Assembly: GCA_001899285.1 (NCBI GenBank)
Contig: MKWA01000004.1
Coordinates: 72,742-122,924 of the forward strand
Source: Rhizobiales bacterium 64-17
Lineage (GTDB): Bacteria > Pseudomonadota > Alphaproteobacteria > Rhizobiales > Xanthobacteraceae
Length of the DNA stretch: 50,183 nt
Direction: 5' to 3'
Notes under the pieces: model-generated
Databases searched by the model: none
What the model saw: only the letters and a program-made list of their open reading frames with translations
Told to the model about the DNA's origin: nothing
Position numbers and translations under genes: made by a program
Part shown: positions 33,487 to 42,804 of the stretch, piece after piece
Position numbering within the stretch: position 1 is the stretch's first letter
Layout of the letters: every line of letters begins with the position of its first letter

Positions 33487-34698
33487 ATGCCAAGCCGTCA
33501 AGACAGTGCTGCGCTACCGCTCGCGGGCGTCCGCGTGCTCGACTGGACACGCCTGCTGCCCGGACCCTGGTGCTCGCAGATGCTGTCGGATCTCGGCGCG
33601 GACGTCATCAAGGTCGAGCAGCGTGGCGTCGGAGATCCGAGCCGCCACAACCCGCCGCGCTATACGGAGGAAAGCGTCTATTTTCTGAGCGTCAACGGCG
33701 GCAAGAAAGGCCTCACGATCGACCTGAATGCGCCCGGCGCGAAAGCTCTCGTTCAAACACTGATCGCCCGAAGCGACGTCATGATGGAATCCTTCAGTGC
33801 ATCGGTGGCAGCAAGGCATGGGATCGATGCCGCCTCCGCGTTGAAGATCAATGCGAAGCTTATTCATTGTTCGATTTCCGGGTATGGCCAGACCGGTCCG
33901 CTGTCCCCCATTCCGGGACATGACCTCGTGGTTCAGGCAGCGACCGGCTTGCTCGCGCCGGCCGATCACACACCGCAGATGCCCGGCTTTCAGACAGCAG
34001 ACTATGCCGCCGGCCTGATGGCCTCTGTCGCCATTCTCGCTGCGCTGCGCCGCCGCGACCGCGACGGTATCGGCGCCGCGCTTGATATCGCCATGTACGA
34101 CAGCATGTTTCAGCTCGGCCAGATCGGGCTCGCGAGCGCGCTTGCTCGTGCCGCCGGTGCGAGCGGCGAACCGCGAATGGAAGTATGGGGCGGCAATCCA
34201 CGCTACGCTCTCTATCCGACCCAGGACGGGAAGACCGTCGCAGTCTCGCTGCTGGAGGGCCGCTACTGGAAGAAATTCTGCGATGTCATTGGCCGGCCTG
34301 ACCTCGCCTCCGGTCCCGAGGATCCGTCCGCACGGTTGAGTTCTCATGGCGCCTTGAACGCGCAGTTCCGCGACGCGATCGCCGGCTATTGCAGCGCGAA
34401 CAACCGCGACGTGATCGCCCGTGCCATGGCCGAGCGCGACATCCCTGTCGTACCGGTGCTGACGCCCGACGAGGCAGTTGCATCACCGCATGCGCAGGTG
34501 CGCGGACTCGTTCGGCAGGTGCCCCATCCGAACGAAGGGACGATGACGGAATTGCGCAACCCGCTGCATCGGTCGGGACTCGTGCGCGACGTACGCCAAC
34601 CCGCGCCGGGCATGGGCGCGGACAATGTGGAGGTTCTGACGAGTTTCGGGTTGACCGAAAACGACGTTCGGATGCTGGCGGCCTCCGGAACGATATAA
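33487..34698 (+). CDS. CaiB/BaiF (family III) CoA-transferase, single domain
   Basis: The 403-residue protein is a standard family III CoA-transferase: GVRVLDWTRLLPGPWCSQML, LGADVIKVEQ, NGGKKGLTID and ISGYGQTGPLSPIPGHD. The catalytic Asp is near residue 173 (FQTADYAAG). It likely activates the incoming acid using CoA from an acyl-CoA product. It starts 6 bp after the hydratase stop, and its stop directly touches the ATG of the PrpD gene (TAA-ATG), so expression should be tightly coupled. Confidence 0.95.
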   Translation: MPSRQDSAALPLAGVRVLDWTRLLPGPWCSQMLSDLGADVIKVEQRGVGDPSRHNPPRYTEESVYFLSVNGGKKGLTIDLNAPGAKALVQTLIARSDVMMESFSASVAARHGIDAASALKINAKLIHCSISGYGQTGPLSPIPGHDLVVQAATGLLAPADHTPQMPGFQTADYAAGLMASVAILAALRRRDRDGIGAALDIAMYDSMFQLGQIGLASALARAAGASGEPRMEVWGGNPRYALYPTQDGKTVAVSLLEGRYWKKFCDVIGRPDLASGPEDPSARLSSHGALNAQFRDAIAGYCSANNRDVIARAMAERDIPVVPVLTPDEAVASPHAQVRGLVRQVPHPNEGTMTELRNPLHRSGLVRDVRQPAPGMGADNVEVLTSFGLTENDVRMLAASGTI

Positions 34699-36024
34699 AT
34701 GCCCGCCGTCGCAACCCCCATCGGCAAAAGCGTCGTTGACTTCATCGCTGCCGCGCAGACCGGTAACGTCCCGGAGGACGTCATCGAAGCAGCACGCATG
34801 TGCCTGGTCGACTGGTGTGGCGTCGCGTTGGGCGCGACCGGCGAACGACCCGGCGCTATTGTGGCGGACGCGATGCGCGACGAGGGACCGGCTCCGGTAG
34901 TGTCGGGAGGGCGCGCCAGCCTGCCCATCGCTGCGCTCATCAACGGGACGCTGGCGCATACGCTCGATTTCGATGACACGCATGTGGCATCGCTTACGCA
35001 TATCAGCGGGCCGACTTGGGCCGCGATTCTTGCTCTGGCATTCGTGCCGCAACAGGTATCCTCCGATGTCCTGCGGGCATTCATCACCGGCTTCGAGATC
35101 GGAGCGCGGCTTGGCAACAAGATAGGACCAGCGCTGCTCGAACGGCGCATTCACGCCACCGCGATAATCGGGTCCATCGCGGCGACCGCTGCGGGGTGCG
35201 CGATGCTCCGCCTGGATAAAGATCAGATCGCCAATGCGATGGGGTTGGCTGCGACGCAAGCCGGGGGCCTGACGATTTCGTTCGGAACGATGGCGAAGCC
35301 GTTTCATGCCGGAAAAGCCGCAATGAACGCGGTTATCGCCGTACAGCTCGCGCGCGCGGGTTTCACAGCATCGCACACCGCATTCGACGATCCGGAAGGG
35401 CTTGCTAAAGCCTTGCTGCAGGATCGGTCTCTCGCTTTCGAGTCCGTCGAACGCGCGGACTGGCAGATCCTGCAAAACACTTTCAAACCCTATGCGTCGT
35501 GCTTGCTCACCCACGCCTCGGTCGATTGCGCTCGCGCTATACACAGCCGCCTCGATGGAAAGAAGATTTCCGACATTCAAGCACGCGTGCATCCGCTGGC
35601 GATTCAGCTCGCGGGCAAGACCAAGCCAGCGACCCCGCTGGAAGGAAAATTCAGTCTTGCGTTCTGCATTTCGCTTGGCCTTGCCGGACATACCGCTTCC
35701 GCAGCCGACTTCTGTGCCGCACGGCTCGAAGATCCCCTGCTGGCGCGGCTTTGCTCGCGCGTCGAATTGAATGCGGACACCAGCCTGAAGGAAACAGCCG
35801 CGGCCATTGCCGTACGCCTCGAGGATGGCACTTCCGTCGCCGCCGAAACCGCTTTTGCCCTCGGCAACCCGGAGAATCCAATGCATTGGCCCGACATGAA
35901 CGTCAAGTTCCTTGGCCTCGTCGAGCCGGTGTTTGGCAAAGCGGCAACAGCGCTGCTTGAGCGTTTCAAGACGATTCGAACGACTAGTGACTGCGCCGCA
36001 CTGATTCCCGCGCTCGCGCATTAA
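34699..36024 (+). CDS. MmgE/PrpD family protein (4 of 5)
   Basis: The 441-residue family member has HTLDFDDTHVASLTHISG (acidic motif; HISG in place of HPG), ERRIHATAIIGSIAATAAG and MAKPFHAGKAAMNA. The last is the K-P-F-H-A-G form of the basic site. It is somewhat shorter than the copies at 9452 and 11140. It starts immediately after the CoA-transferase stop, within the hydratase/CoA-transferase/synthetase operon. It may dehydrate or decarboxylate a free acid before or beside CoA activation, since known family members act on free polycarboxylates. Confidence 0.92.
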   Translation: MPAVATPIGKSVVDFIAAAQTGNVPEDVIEAARMCLVDWCGVALGATGERPGAIVADAMRDEGPAPVVSGGRASLPIAALINGTLAHTLDFDDTHVASLTHISGPTWAAILALAFVPQQVSSDVLRAFITGFEIGARLGNKIGPALLERRIHATAIIGSIAATAAGCAMLRLDKDQIANAMGLAATQAGGLTISFGTMAKPFHAGKAAMNAVIAVQLARAGFTASHTAFDDPEGLAKALLQDRSLAFESVERADWQILQNTFKPYASCLLTHASVDCARAIHSRLDGKKISDIQARVHPLAIQLAGKTKPATPLEGKFSLAFCISLGLAGHTASAADFCAARLEDPLLARLCSRVELNADTSLKETAAAIAVRLEDGTSVAAETAFALGNPENPMHWPDMNVKFLGLVEPVFGKAATALLERFKTIRTTSDCAALIPALAH

Positions 36025-36052
36025 GCATCTGTTTGTCGATATGGAGCATGAC

Positions 36053-38182
36053 GTGAATAAGCCGGTAACCGCCACCCAAACCGCGGGTACACCCCTGCGC
36101 AAGGCGCTGTTCGCTCCAGACAGTATCGCGCTCATCGGTGCGTCAGCGGACAAAAGCAAACATGCATCGTTTCCGCAGCGCTACCTTCGCAAACATGGTT
36201 TCACCGGTGCAATCTACCCGGTCAATCCGGGACGCGAAGAAGTTTTCGGCGAGCGCGCTTACGAATCAGTCGACAAGATTCCCCACCCGGTCGACCACGC
36301 TTTCATTATGCTGCCCGCTCGGCTGGTACCCGACGCCGTGGAACAATGTGCCGAACGACGCGTGCAATGTGTGACGATCTTCAGCGCGGGCTTTGCCGAA
36401 ATTGGGGAGGAAGGCCGGCGCCTGCAGGATGATATTCTGAAGCGCGCGCGAAGGACCGGCACACGCATCCTCGGGCCAAATTGTCTGGGCATAATCAATT
36501 CCATCCAGCATGTCGCTCTCTCTGCCAACGAAGCTCTCGAGATTCCCGAGCTTCTGCCCGGTCGCGTCTCTCTGTTGTCGCAAAGCGGAAGCCTGATTGG
36601 TTCCCTCCTGTCGCGTGCGCAAAGCCGCGGCCTTCGCTTCGCCAAGATGATTTCCGTTGGAAACGAAGCGGATCTGGGCATTGGCGAATTGGGCGATCTG
36701 TTGGTCGACGATCCCGACACGCAGGCCATTCTGCTCTTTATAGAGACGATCCGAGACCACGAGCGGTTCGCGACCATGGCACGGCGCGCCTATGCTGTCG
36801 GCAAGCCGGTCATCGCCTATCTGCTCGGCCGTAGCGCCCTCGGCAATGAACTCGCCGCCTCCCATACCGGCGCAATTGCCGGCAACAGCGCCGCGGTCGA
36901 AGCCTTTCTCCGCGACAACGGCGTCATCCGGGTCGACATGTTCGAGACACTGATCGAGATGGCGTCGCTGGTAATCGGCAGACGCCCGCCGGGGCCGGGC
37001 AAGGTCAGCGTCATGACCACAACCGGCGGCGGCGGTGCGTTGCTGGTCGATAATCTCGGATTGCGCGGTGTGACCGTAACCGGCCCCGGCATGGCTACCG
37101 TCGCTGAACTCGCCACCAAGGGCGTGCATATCAGCGACTCTCCGCTTGTAGACCTGACCATGGGTGGGACCAATCCGAAGATGTTCGGTGCCACGCTTGA
37201 TGGGCTTCTGGGCTCGTCTGAAAATAATGCCGTTGTCACGGTCGTCGGATCGTCCTCGCAATACCGGCCGCAGGGCGCCGTCGTGCCCATTATCGAGCGG
37301 GCGCAAACTACGACCAAGCCGATCGCGGCGTTCCTGACCCCGAATGCCGAAGAATCCGCGCGCATGCTGGCGGAAGCGTCGATCGCAGTTTTCCGCACGC
37401 CGGAGGCTTGCGCCGACGCCATGCGCGCCTACTTCGAATGGCATCCTCCGACTGACGCTCCCAAGCTCACCCAAGCGCTGGCAGCAGATCTCGTGCGCAT
37501 CGCACAAGGGCAAGGCCCGACAAGTGCAGTCGACTCCGCGCACGTTCTCACGCTTCTGGGCATTGAACAGGCACGAACCGTGACGCTGGGAATGAACGCA
37601 GCCGATCTGAGTTCGATTCCCGAACTGAAGCAGATCAAATTTCCGGTTGCCGTCAAAATCGTCTCACCCGACATCGCCCACAAGACCGAGGCTGGCGGCG
37701 TCATCCTCAACGTGGCGGATGAGCAGGCGCTCCTCGGGGCTTTGCGCCAGATGCGGGAAACCGTGAAGCAGCGCCGGCCCGGCGCGACGCTGGAAGGTTT
37801 TGCCGTTCAGGAAATGCGTCAAGGTTTGGCGGAGGTCCTCCTTGGCTATCGCGTGGATTCCCATGTCGGGTCGACGATCGCGGTCGGCGTCGGTGGCGTT
37901 CTCGCCGAAGTGTACCGTGACGTTGTGCTTTCGCTTGCACCCGTGAGCGTCGATACCGCCCGCACAATGGTTGAAAAAGTCCGGGGCCTCGCCCCGATCC
38001 GTGGATATCGGAACCTTCCGCCCGGCGACATAGAGGCGTTGGCTCGGGTCGTTGCAGCCTGGTCGTCGCTCGCAACGATACCAGGCTCGCGCATCACGGA
38101 AGCGGAACTTAATCCGCTTCTCGTCGGCGGCGCCGGCGAAGGTGTCGCTGCCGTTGACGCTCTGATTGTCAGACAACCCTGA
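36053..38182 (+). CDS. ADP-forming acyl-CoA synthetase (fused alpha-beta, acetate-CoA ligase type)
   Basis: The 709-residue protein has the one-chain NDP-forming ligase order: CoA-binding domain (residues about 15-115; IALIGASADKSKHASF), succinyl-CoA-ligase-like domain (to about 320) with the phospho-His in AASHTGAIAGN near 270, linker, and C-terminal ATP-grasp domain (about 480-700; FPVAVKIVSPDIAHKTEAGG). It makes acyl-CoA from acid, CoA and ATP, or makes ATP in reverse. A GTG at 36053 has GGAG upstream; an ATG at 36041 in the same frame is the alternative. It ends the plus-strand operon and could regenerate acyl-CoA or harvest energy from the last thioester. Confidence 0.94.
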   Translation: MNKPVTATQTAGTPLRKALFAPDSIALIGASADKSKHASFPQRYLRKHGFTGAIYPVNPGREEVFGERAYESVDKIPHPVDHAFIMLPARLVPDAVEQCAERRVQCVTIFSAGFAEIGEEGRRLQDDILKRARRTGTRILGPNCLGIINSIQHVALSANEALEIPELLPGRVSLLSQSGSLIGSLLSRAQSRGLRFAKMISVGNEADLGIGELGDLLVDDPDTQAILLFIETIRDHERFATMARRAYAVGKPVIAYLLGRSALGNELAASHTGAIAGNSAAVEAFLRDNGVIRVDMFETLIEMASLVIGRRPPGPGKVSVMTTTGGGGALLVDNLGLRGVTVTGPGMATVAELATKGVHISDSPLVDLTMGGTNPKMFGATLDGLLGSSENNAVVTVVGSSSQYRPQGAVVPIIERAQTTTKPIAAFLTPNAEESARMLAEASIAVFRTPEACADAMRAYFEWHPPTDAPKLTQALAADLVRIAQGQGPTSAVDSAHVLTLLGIEQARTVTLGMNAADLSSIPELKQIKFPVAVKIVSPDIAHKTEAGGVILNVADEQALLGALRQMRETVKQRRPGATLEGFAVQEMRQGLAEVLLGYRVDSHVGSTIAVGVGGVLAEVYRDVVLSLAPVSVDTARTMVEKVRGLAPIRGYRNLPPGDIEALARVVAAWSSLATIPGSRITEAELNPLLVGGAGEGVAAVDALIVRQP

Positions 38183-38195
38183 TCGGTCAGAATGG

Positions 38196-38222
38196 AAAAG
38201 CCGGCGCCGCTCGGGCGCCGGC
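38196..38222 (-). terminator. Rho-independent terminator of the liv-OYE operon
   Basis: GCCGGCGCC (38200-38208) pairs with GGCGCCGGC (38214-38222) around a 5-base loop. On the minus strand the stem is followed by TTTT. It lies 28 bp beyond the stop of the reductase gene and between convergent genes, so it may work both ways. Confidence 0.7.
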
Positions 38223-38249
38223 CAATACAAGCCGAATAACTTTGACTCC

Positions 38250-39359
38250 TTAAGCCTCCACGCGCGGCTTCAGGAAATCGCCGGCACGCATCTGCGGATG
38301 CGACCGCTCATATTGGGGCGGATAGAAGACCTTCTCCCCAAGCTCCATCGCCGCGTGCCATGGCCAGCGGGGATTGAACAGCATACCGCGGCCGAGCGCG
38401 ACCATGTCGGCCTCGTTCTTTTCAATGATGTCGTTCGCCTGACGTGGCTCCGTAATCAACCCGACCGCCATAGTGGCTATGCCGGTTTCACGACGAATCC
38501 GCTCCGCGAACGGCACCTGATATCCAGGCTCAATTTTCAACTGCTGTTCCGGCACAGATCCACCGCTGGAGGCGGTAATGAAATCGCAACCACGTTGCTT
38601 GAGCTCGCGAGCGAGTTCAACGCTGTCGTCGAGCGTCCATCCTCCCTCGGCCCAGTCAGTCGCCGAAATGCGCATGCCAATCGGTTTGCTCTCCGGCCAT
38701 ACCGCCCGAATGCCTTCATAGATCTCGACCGCAAAACGCATGCGGTTCTGCAGAGAGCCGCCATAAGCATCCGTGCGCTTGTTGGCAAACGGAGACAGGA
38801 AATTGTGGATCAGATAGCCGTGCGCGCCGTGAATCTCGATCGTGTCGAATCCGATGCGGGCGGCTCGCTTTGCGGCCTCGACAAATTCACTGATGACCTG
38901 CTTGATATCCGCGACATCCAGCGCCTCGGGAACGTTGCGACGCGGATAAGGCACATCCGAAGCGCTTTGCGGAGTCCACCCACCGGCCTCGACGGGGATC
39001 GCCTTCTGGCCCTCCCACGCCGTGGTGATCGAGCTTTTTCGCCCGCCGTGATAAAGTTGAACACCGAGCTTCGCACCGCCGTATTTGCGACAAAACGCAA
39101 CGACGCGAGCCAGCGCCTCCTCATTGGCGTCGGAAAAGAGCCCGAGATCGGTCTTGCTCAAACGCCCCTTGAGCGACACAGCGGTCGCCTCGGTGATCAA
39201 CAACCCGGCACCGGACACCGAAAGATGCCCGAGATGCATCATATGCCAATCGGTCGCGCTGCCGTTGTCTCCTGAGTACTGCCCCATCGGCGAAATAACG
39301 ATGCGATTGTTCAGCGCCAGGCCGCGCATCGTATACGGGGTGAAAAGAGCGGCCGTCAT
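38250..39359 (-). CDS. NADH:flavin oxidoreductase, old yellow enzyme family (YqjM/NamA-like)
   Basis: The 369-residue FMN barrel enzyme has VISPMGQYSGDNG near residue 22, QLYHGGRKS, the active-site pair in IEIHGAHGYLIHNFLSP and C-terminal VALGRGMLFNPRW. The layout is that of YqjM/XenA-type ene reductases, but the redox-tuning Cys in the first motif (PMCxYS) is Gly here. GGAGAA precedes the ATG. It follows the last LIV transporter gene by 26 bp and is probably the final gene of that operon. A role reducing an unsaturated acyl compound or enone from the same pathway is plausible; 2,4-dienoyl-CoA reductases are larger and have an extra NAD domain. Confidence 0.92.
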   Translation of the reverse strand: MTAALFTPYTMRGLALNNRIVISPMGQYSGDNGSATDWHMMHLGHLSVSGAGLLITEATAVSLKGRLSKTDLGLFSDANEEALARVVAFCRKYGGAKLGVQLYHGGRKSSITTAWEGQKAIPVEAGGWTPQSASDVPYPRRNVPEALDVADIKQVISEFVEAAKRAARIGFDTIEIHGAHGYLIHNFLSPFANKRTDAYGGSLQNRMRFAVEIYEGIRAVWPESKPIGMRISATDWAEGGWTLDDSVELARELKQRGCDFITASSGGSVPEQQLKIEPGYQVPFAERIRRETGIATMAVGLITEPRQANDIIEKNEADMVALGRGMLFNPRWPWHAAMELGEKVFYPPQYERSHPQMRAGDFLKPRVEA

Positions 39360-39385
39360 GGTTTCTCCTTGACCGTGCAGTGAAA

Positions 39386-40108
39386 TTATTCGGGCGCCCG
39401 GCCGAGGTAAGATTCGATTACCGCGGGATGAGCGACGACGTCTTCGGGGGTGCCTTGAAAGAGTTCACGGCCGAAATTCAGGACCAGAACGCGATCCGTA
39501 AGAGCGAGAATCACGCCCACGAGATGCTCAATCATGAGAATCGTGACGCCGTGATCCGCCACGCGCTCAACGACATCCATAATTCCATCGATCTCGGCCC
39601 CGGTCAGGCCGGACATGACCTCGTCAAGCAACAGCAGTTTCGGTTGTGTTGCCAAAGCACGCGCGAGCTCGAGCTTTTTCTTTTCGCCGATCGTCAGCTC
39701 GCCTCCGAGCGCAGCACGCCGCTCTTTCAGACCGACGAGATCAAGCGCCTCGTCGACCCGACGGCGCGCACCAGCCGCGGAGATGTATTTTCCGGATGAG
39801 AACAGAGCACCGGTCATGATGTTATCGTCGACCGTCATCTCACCAAAAGGCCGGACGACCTGGAAGGTTCGCGCGATGCCCTTATGGCAGACCGCGTAAG
39901 GCGGCTGGCCAGCCAGTTCTTCGCCCTCGAACTTGATCGACCCGGCGCTGGGAGAACTGTAGCCGGTCATAAGATTGAGCAGAGTCGTCTTTCCTGCCCC
40001 GTTCGGCCCGATGACACCGAACACTTCGCCTTTGTGGAGGTCGAAGGACAAGTCGGAAATCGCGCTTAAACCGCCGTACCGCTTGGTAACTCCTCTCACT
40101 TCAAGCAT
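39386..40108 (-). CDS. livG: LIV-type ABC transporter ATPase (LivG-like)
   Basis: The 240-residue ATPase has Walker A GPNGAGKTTLLNLMTGY, signature LTIGEKKKLELARALA and Walker B LLLLDEVMSGLTGAEID, and ends with the LivG-type VLNFGRELFQGTPEDV. Both signature and Walker B follow the LivG variant (DEVMSGL) rather than the classic form. The ATG at 40108 overlaps the LivF-like gene by 8 bp; an upstream TTG at 40126 is less likely. It serves hydrophobic amino acid-type (HAAT) importers, which in soil alphaproteobacteria often carry aromatic or aliphatic acids. Confidence 0.94.
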   Translation of the reverse strand: MLEVRGVTKRYGGLSAISDLSFDLHKGEVFGVIGPNGAGKTTLLNLMTGYSSPSAGSIKFEGEELAGQPPYAVCHKGIARTFQVVRPFGEMTVDDNIMTGALFSSGKYISAAGARRRVDEALDLVGLKERRAALGGELTIGEKKKLELARALATQPKLLLLDEVMSGLTGAEIDGIMDVVERVADHGVTILMIEHLVGVILALTDRVLVLNFGRELFQGTPEDVVAHPAVIESYLGRAPE

Positions 40109-40910
40109 GATCGGCCTTTCCGGCAAGGGCCGCCAGCCGCCGCTCGCGACGCGTCACGCGCTTCTTGTCGCCATCATAGATGGCGCCAATAAACGCTTTC
40201 TGGATCATCTCCGATTGCATAAGTTCGCGAGCCGAGCCTTCATGCACGATTTTTCCAGCCGAGAGGACATACCCTCGCTCAGCGACGGTCAGGGCGGCGC
40301 GCGTATTCTGCTCGACCAGCAAAATCGTGATGCCGGATTGAGCTATCGTCTTGATCGCATCAAAAACCGTCAGAACAATTTTTGGCGCGAGTCCGAGCGA
40401 GGGCTCGTCGAGCGCGAGAAGCTTCGGCTCCCCCATCAATGCGCGTGCGATCGCCAGCATTTGCTGCTCCCCGCCCGACATCAGTCCGGCGGCTTGGGTC
40501 TTGCGCTCGGACAGCCTTGGGAACAGATCAAATACCCGGTCCAGATTGCGCTGACGGAATTCGCGCGCGCGCTTGTTGAAACCGCCGAGAACGAGATTCT
40601 CCATAACCGTCAGTTCGGGAAAAACCTGGCGCCCTTCGGGCGACAGGCAAATTCCGGCCCTCACACGATCATGCGCCGGCATCTTCGAGATATCCTCGCC
40701 GCGAAAGACAAGCCTGCCTTGCATAAGCGGGAGAAGACCGGTGATGGCACGCATGAGAGTTGTCTTCCCCGCGCCATTCGCTCCGAGAAGACAGACGACC
40801 TCTCCCTGGCCGACTGAGATGCTGACATCGTTGACGACGACGGAATCGCCGTAACCGGTGAAACCCCCCTGAAGCTCGAGAACAGGCGGACTCGCGGCGG
40901 GAGACATCAT
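40101..40910 (-). CDS. livF: LIV-type ABC transporter ATPase (LivF-like)
   Basis: The 269-residue ATPase has Walker A GANGAGKTTLMRAITGL, signature MSGGEQQMLAIARAL and Walker B LLALDEPSLGLAPKI, typical of LivF. The ATG at 40910 gives a 4-bp overlap (ATGA) with the permease stop. A basic C-terminal tail (KKRVTRRERRLAAL) extends past the usual end. It pairs with the LivG-like subunit to power the two permeases. Confidence 0.94.
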   Translation of the reverse strand: MMSPAASPPVLELQGGFTGYGDSVVVNDVSISVGQGEVVCLLGANGAGKTTLMRAITGLLPLMQGRLVFRGEDISKMPAHDRVRAGICLSPEGRQVFPELTVMENLVLGGFNKRAREFRQRNLDRVFDLFPRLSERKTQAAGLMSGGEQQMLAIARALMGEPKLLALDEPSLGLAPKIVLTVFDAIKTIAQSGITILLVEQNTRAALTVAERGYVLSAGKIVHEGSARELMQSEMIQKAFIGAIYDGDKKRVTRRERRLAALAGKADHA

Positions 40911-41854
40911 ACGGCCTCCATAGATGCCCGGGGCCGACGCCGCAATTTGCGGAAAAGGCCGACGATGCCACCCGGCATGAACATGACGCCACACACCAGA
41001 ACAATGCCGTATGCGAGGAGACCAAAGCCGGCGGTGTTGCCAAAGTGAAGGCGCGTGACCTCCGAAACAACCAGCAGCGCCATCGAACCGAACACGGGGC
41101 CCGCCACTGTATAGAGGCCGCCGAATAGCGGAGCGATCTGGGCCGAGATCGTGATCTTAAGATCAAAAGCCGCACCTGGCTCGAGATACCCCGTGTACCA
41201 GGCGCTGACCATGCCGGCGGTGGCTGCCATCGCGCCTGACAGGACCGTGATGCCGATGCGGAAGCGAGCCGGATTCACACCCAGCATCTGAACGGCGGCC
41301 TCGCTGTCGCGCATGGCTCGCAGCGCGTAATGATACCGAGACCGCGACAGAAAATACGAAATCGCGACAGCCGCGACGGTCAAAGCCAAGGTGAAGCTGG
41401 TCAACGTCTCGCGTGACGGACGAAGGTGATCCGTGAGGAAAAGCCCCTCAGCGCCCCCGGTCAACGCCGGCACCATCAGCGCGACCACACGCAGCGCCTC
41501 TGCCATCGCCAGGGTCGCGATAGCAAAGAACAGGCCGCGAAGACGACCGGTGATGAACGCGAGACAAAAGCCGAAGGCCGCGCCGAGAGCCATCGCCGGA
41601 AAGATCGAAACCCAAAACGGAAGTTGGGTCACATTGGCGAACAGACCCGCAGAATACGCACCAAGTCCCCAGAACCCGGAATGACCAAGAGATATAAGCC
41701 CTGCGTTTGCCATCAGGTTCCAACTGACGGCGATCAGAAGCAGCGTCGCGAATCGGATTGCCCAATCATCCATGACAGGCGGCAACAGGTGCGGCACGAT
41801 GACTGCGACTGCCAGCAGGACGCCCAACAGAATCACGACCCTGGTTGTGCTCAT
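40907..41854 (-). CDS. livM: LIV-type ABC transporter permease (LivM-like)
   Basis: The 315-residue inner-membrane protein has about 9-10 hydrophobic segments and the LivM loop ALRAMRDSEAAVQMLGVN. The ATG at 41854 overlaps the LivH-like stop by 4 bp; the much longer open frame upstream is antisense-like shadow within the LivH gene and is discarded. It ends in a short Arg-rich tail. With the LivH-like protein it forms the translocation pore. Confidence 0.93.
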   Translation of the reverse strand: MSTTRVVILLGVLLAVAVIVPHLLPPVMDDWAIRFATLLLIAVSWNLMANAGLISLGHSGFWGLGAYSAGLFANVTQLPFWVSIFPAMALGAAFGFCLAFITGRLRGLFFAIATLAMAEALRVVALMVPALTGGAEGLFLTDHLRPSRETLTSFTLALTVAAVAISYFLSRSRYHYALRAMRDSEAAVQMLGVNPARFRIGITVLSGAMAATAGMVSAWYTGYLEPGAAFDLKITISAQIAPLFGGLYTVAGPVFGSMALLVVSEVTRLHFGNTAGFGLLAYGIVLVCGVMFMPGGIVGLFRKLRRRPRASMEAV

Positions 41855-42735
41855 GCTTCGCGTCCCGAGGTGCCGAGAATGCCAAAAGGCCTGACCAACA
41901 GCATCATCACCAAGAGAAAGAACGCGACCCCCTCGGCCCAGCCGATACCATCGGGCACGAGATATCCAATCGTGGTTTCGCAAATGGCCAGAAAGAACGC
42001 ACCGATCAACGTACCGACGATGCTGTCCATCCCACCGAGAATGATGATAGCGAACGCCTTGACAAGAATGGGAAAGCCCATGAACGGCGTGATCGGCAAC
42101 AGAAAGCTCATGATGCAGCCGGTCGCCGCACCGAGAGCCGAGCTTATCGCAAACGACAGGGCATAGACGCCGCGCACATTGATCCCGACAAGCGAGGATG
42201 CGGCGCGATTTTGGGATACCGCTCGGGTAGCGCGCCCGAGTTCGCTCCACCGCAACCAGGCGAGCAATGCCAGGATGAAGAAGATCGCCAGACCGAACGC
42301 GATCGCGCGGCCTTCCGCGACAACCACATCGTCCGACAAAAGCCAGGAACTGAAGGCATAAGACGGCGTGGCCGAACGCTCGTCTCCGGTCCAGAGGATG
42401 ACGGCGAGATTCTGCAAAACCAGACCGATCCCGAACGTCAGCAAAACCTGATTGATGCCCACGTCATCGAGAATTCGCTCCAACGACAGCTTGAACAGAA
42501 CATAGCCGCCAATTCCGCCGGCGATCGCGACCAGCGGCAAACTCAGGAGCGGATCGAGCTTCAATCCGACGAAAGCGAAGAAAGCAGCGTATGCGCCATA
42601 CGTCACCATCTCGCCATGGGCGAAATTGATGATGCGCGTGACGCCAAAGGCCAACGACAATCCCGAGGCCATCAGCGTGTAAACGCCCCCGAGAAGCAAA
42701 CTATCGACCAAAATCTGGATGAACAGGCTGTCCAT
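41851..42735 (-). CDS. livH: LIV-type ABC transporter permease (LivH-like)
   Basis: The 294-residue membrane protein has the LivH features: LLGGVYTLMASGLSLAFGV at the start, INFAHGEMVTYGAYAA, and the coupling helix GRATRAVSQNRAASSLVGIN. It lies 69 bp behind the binding-protein gene and overlaps the LivM-like gene by 4 bp. It belongs to a complete importer unit (binding protein, two permeases, two ATPases) in the usual K-H-M then F-G order. Confidence 0.94.
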   Translation of the reverse strand: MDSLFIQILVDSLLLGGVYTLMASGLSLAFGVTRIINFAHGEMVTYGAYAAFFAFVGLKLDPLLSLPLVAIAGGIGGYVLFKLSLERILDDVGINQVLLTFGIGLVLQNLAVILWTGDERSATPSYAFSSWLLSDDVVVAEGRAIAFGLAIFFILALLAWLRWSELGRATRAVSQNRAASSLVGINVRGVYALSFAISSALGAATGCIMSFLLPITPFMGFPILVKAFAIIILGGMDSIVGTLIGAFFLAICETTIGYLVPDGIGWAEGVAFFLLVMMLLVRPFGILGTSGREA

Positions 42736-42804
42736 GAGAGGCCGCCGCGTTGCGAGAAGGGAATGTCAGCGGACCGAACAGCGGTCCGCCGACTTGATGC
42801 CGAT

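Noticed and set aside
34483-36159. 558-codon minus-strand open frame
   Set aside because: Antisense to the PrpD gene at 34699-36024 and its flanks; no family motifs.
40907-42250. 447-codon version of the LivM-like gene
   Set aside because: The first ~130 codons overlap the LivH-like gene in another frame; the ATG at 41854 gives normal length and a 4-bp overlap.
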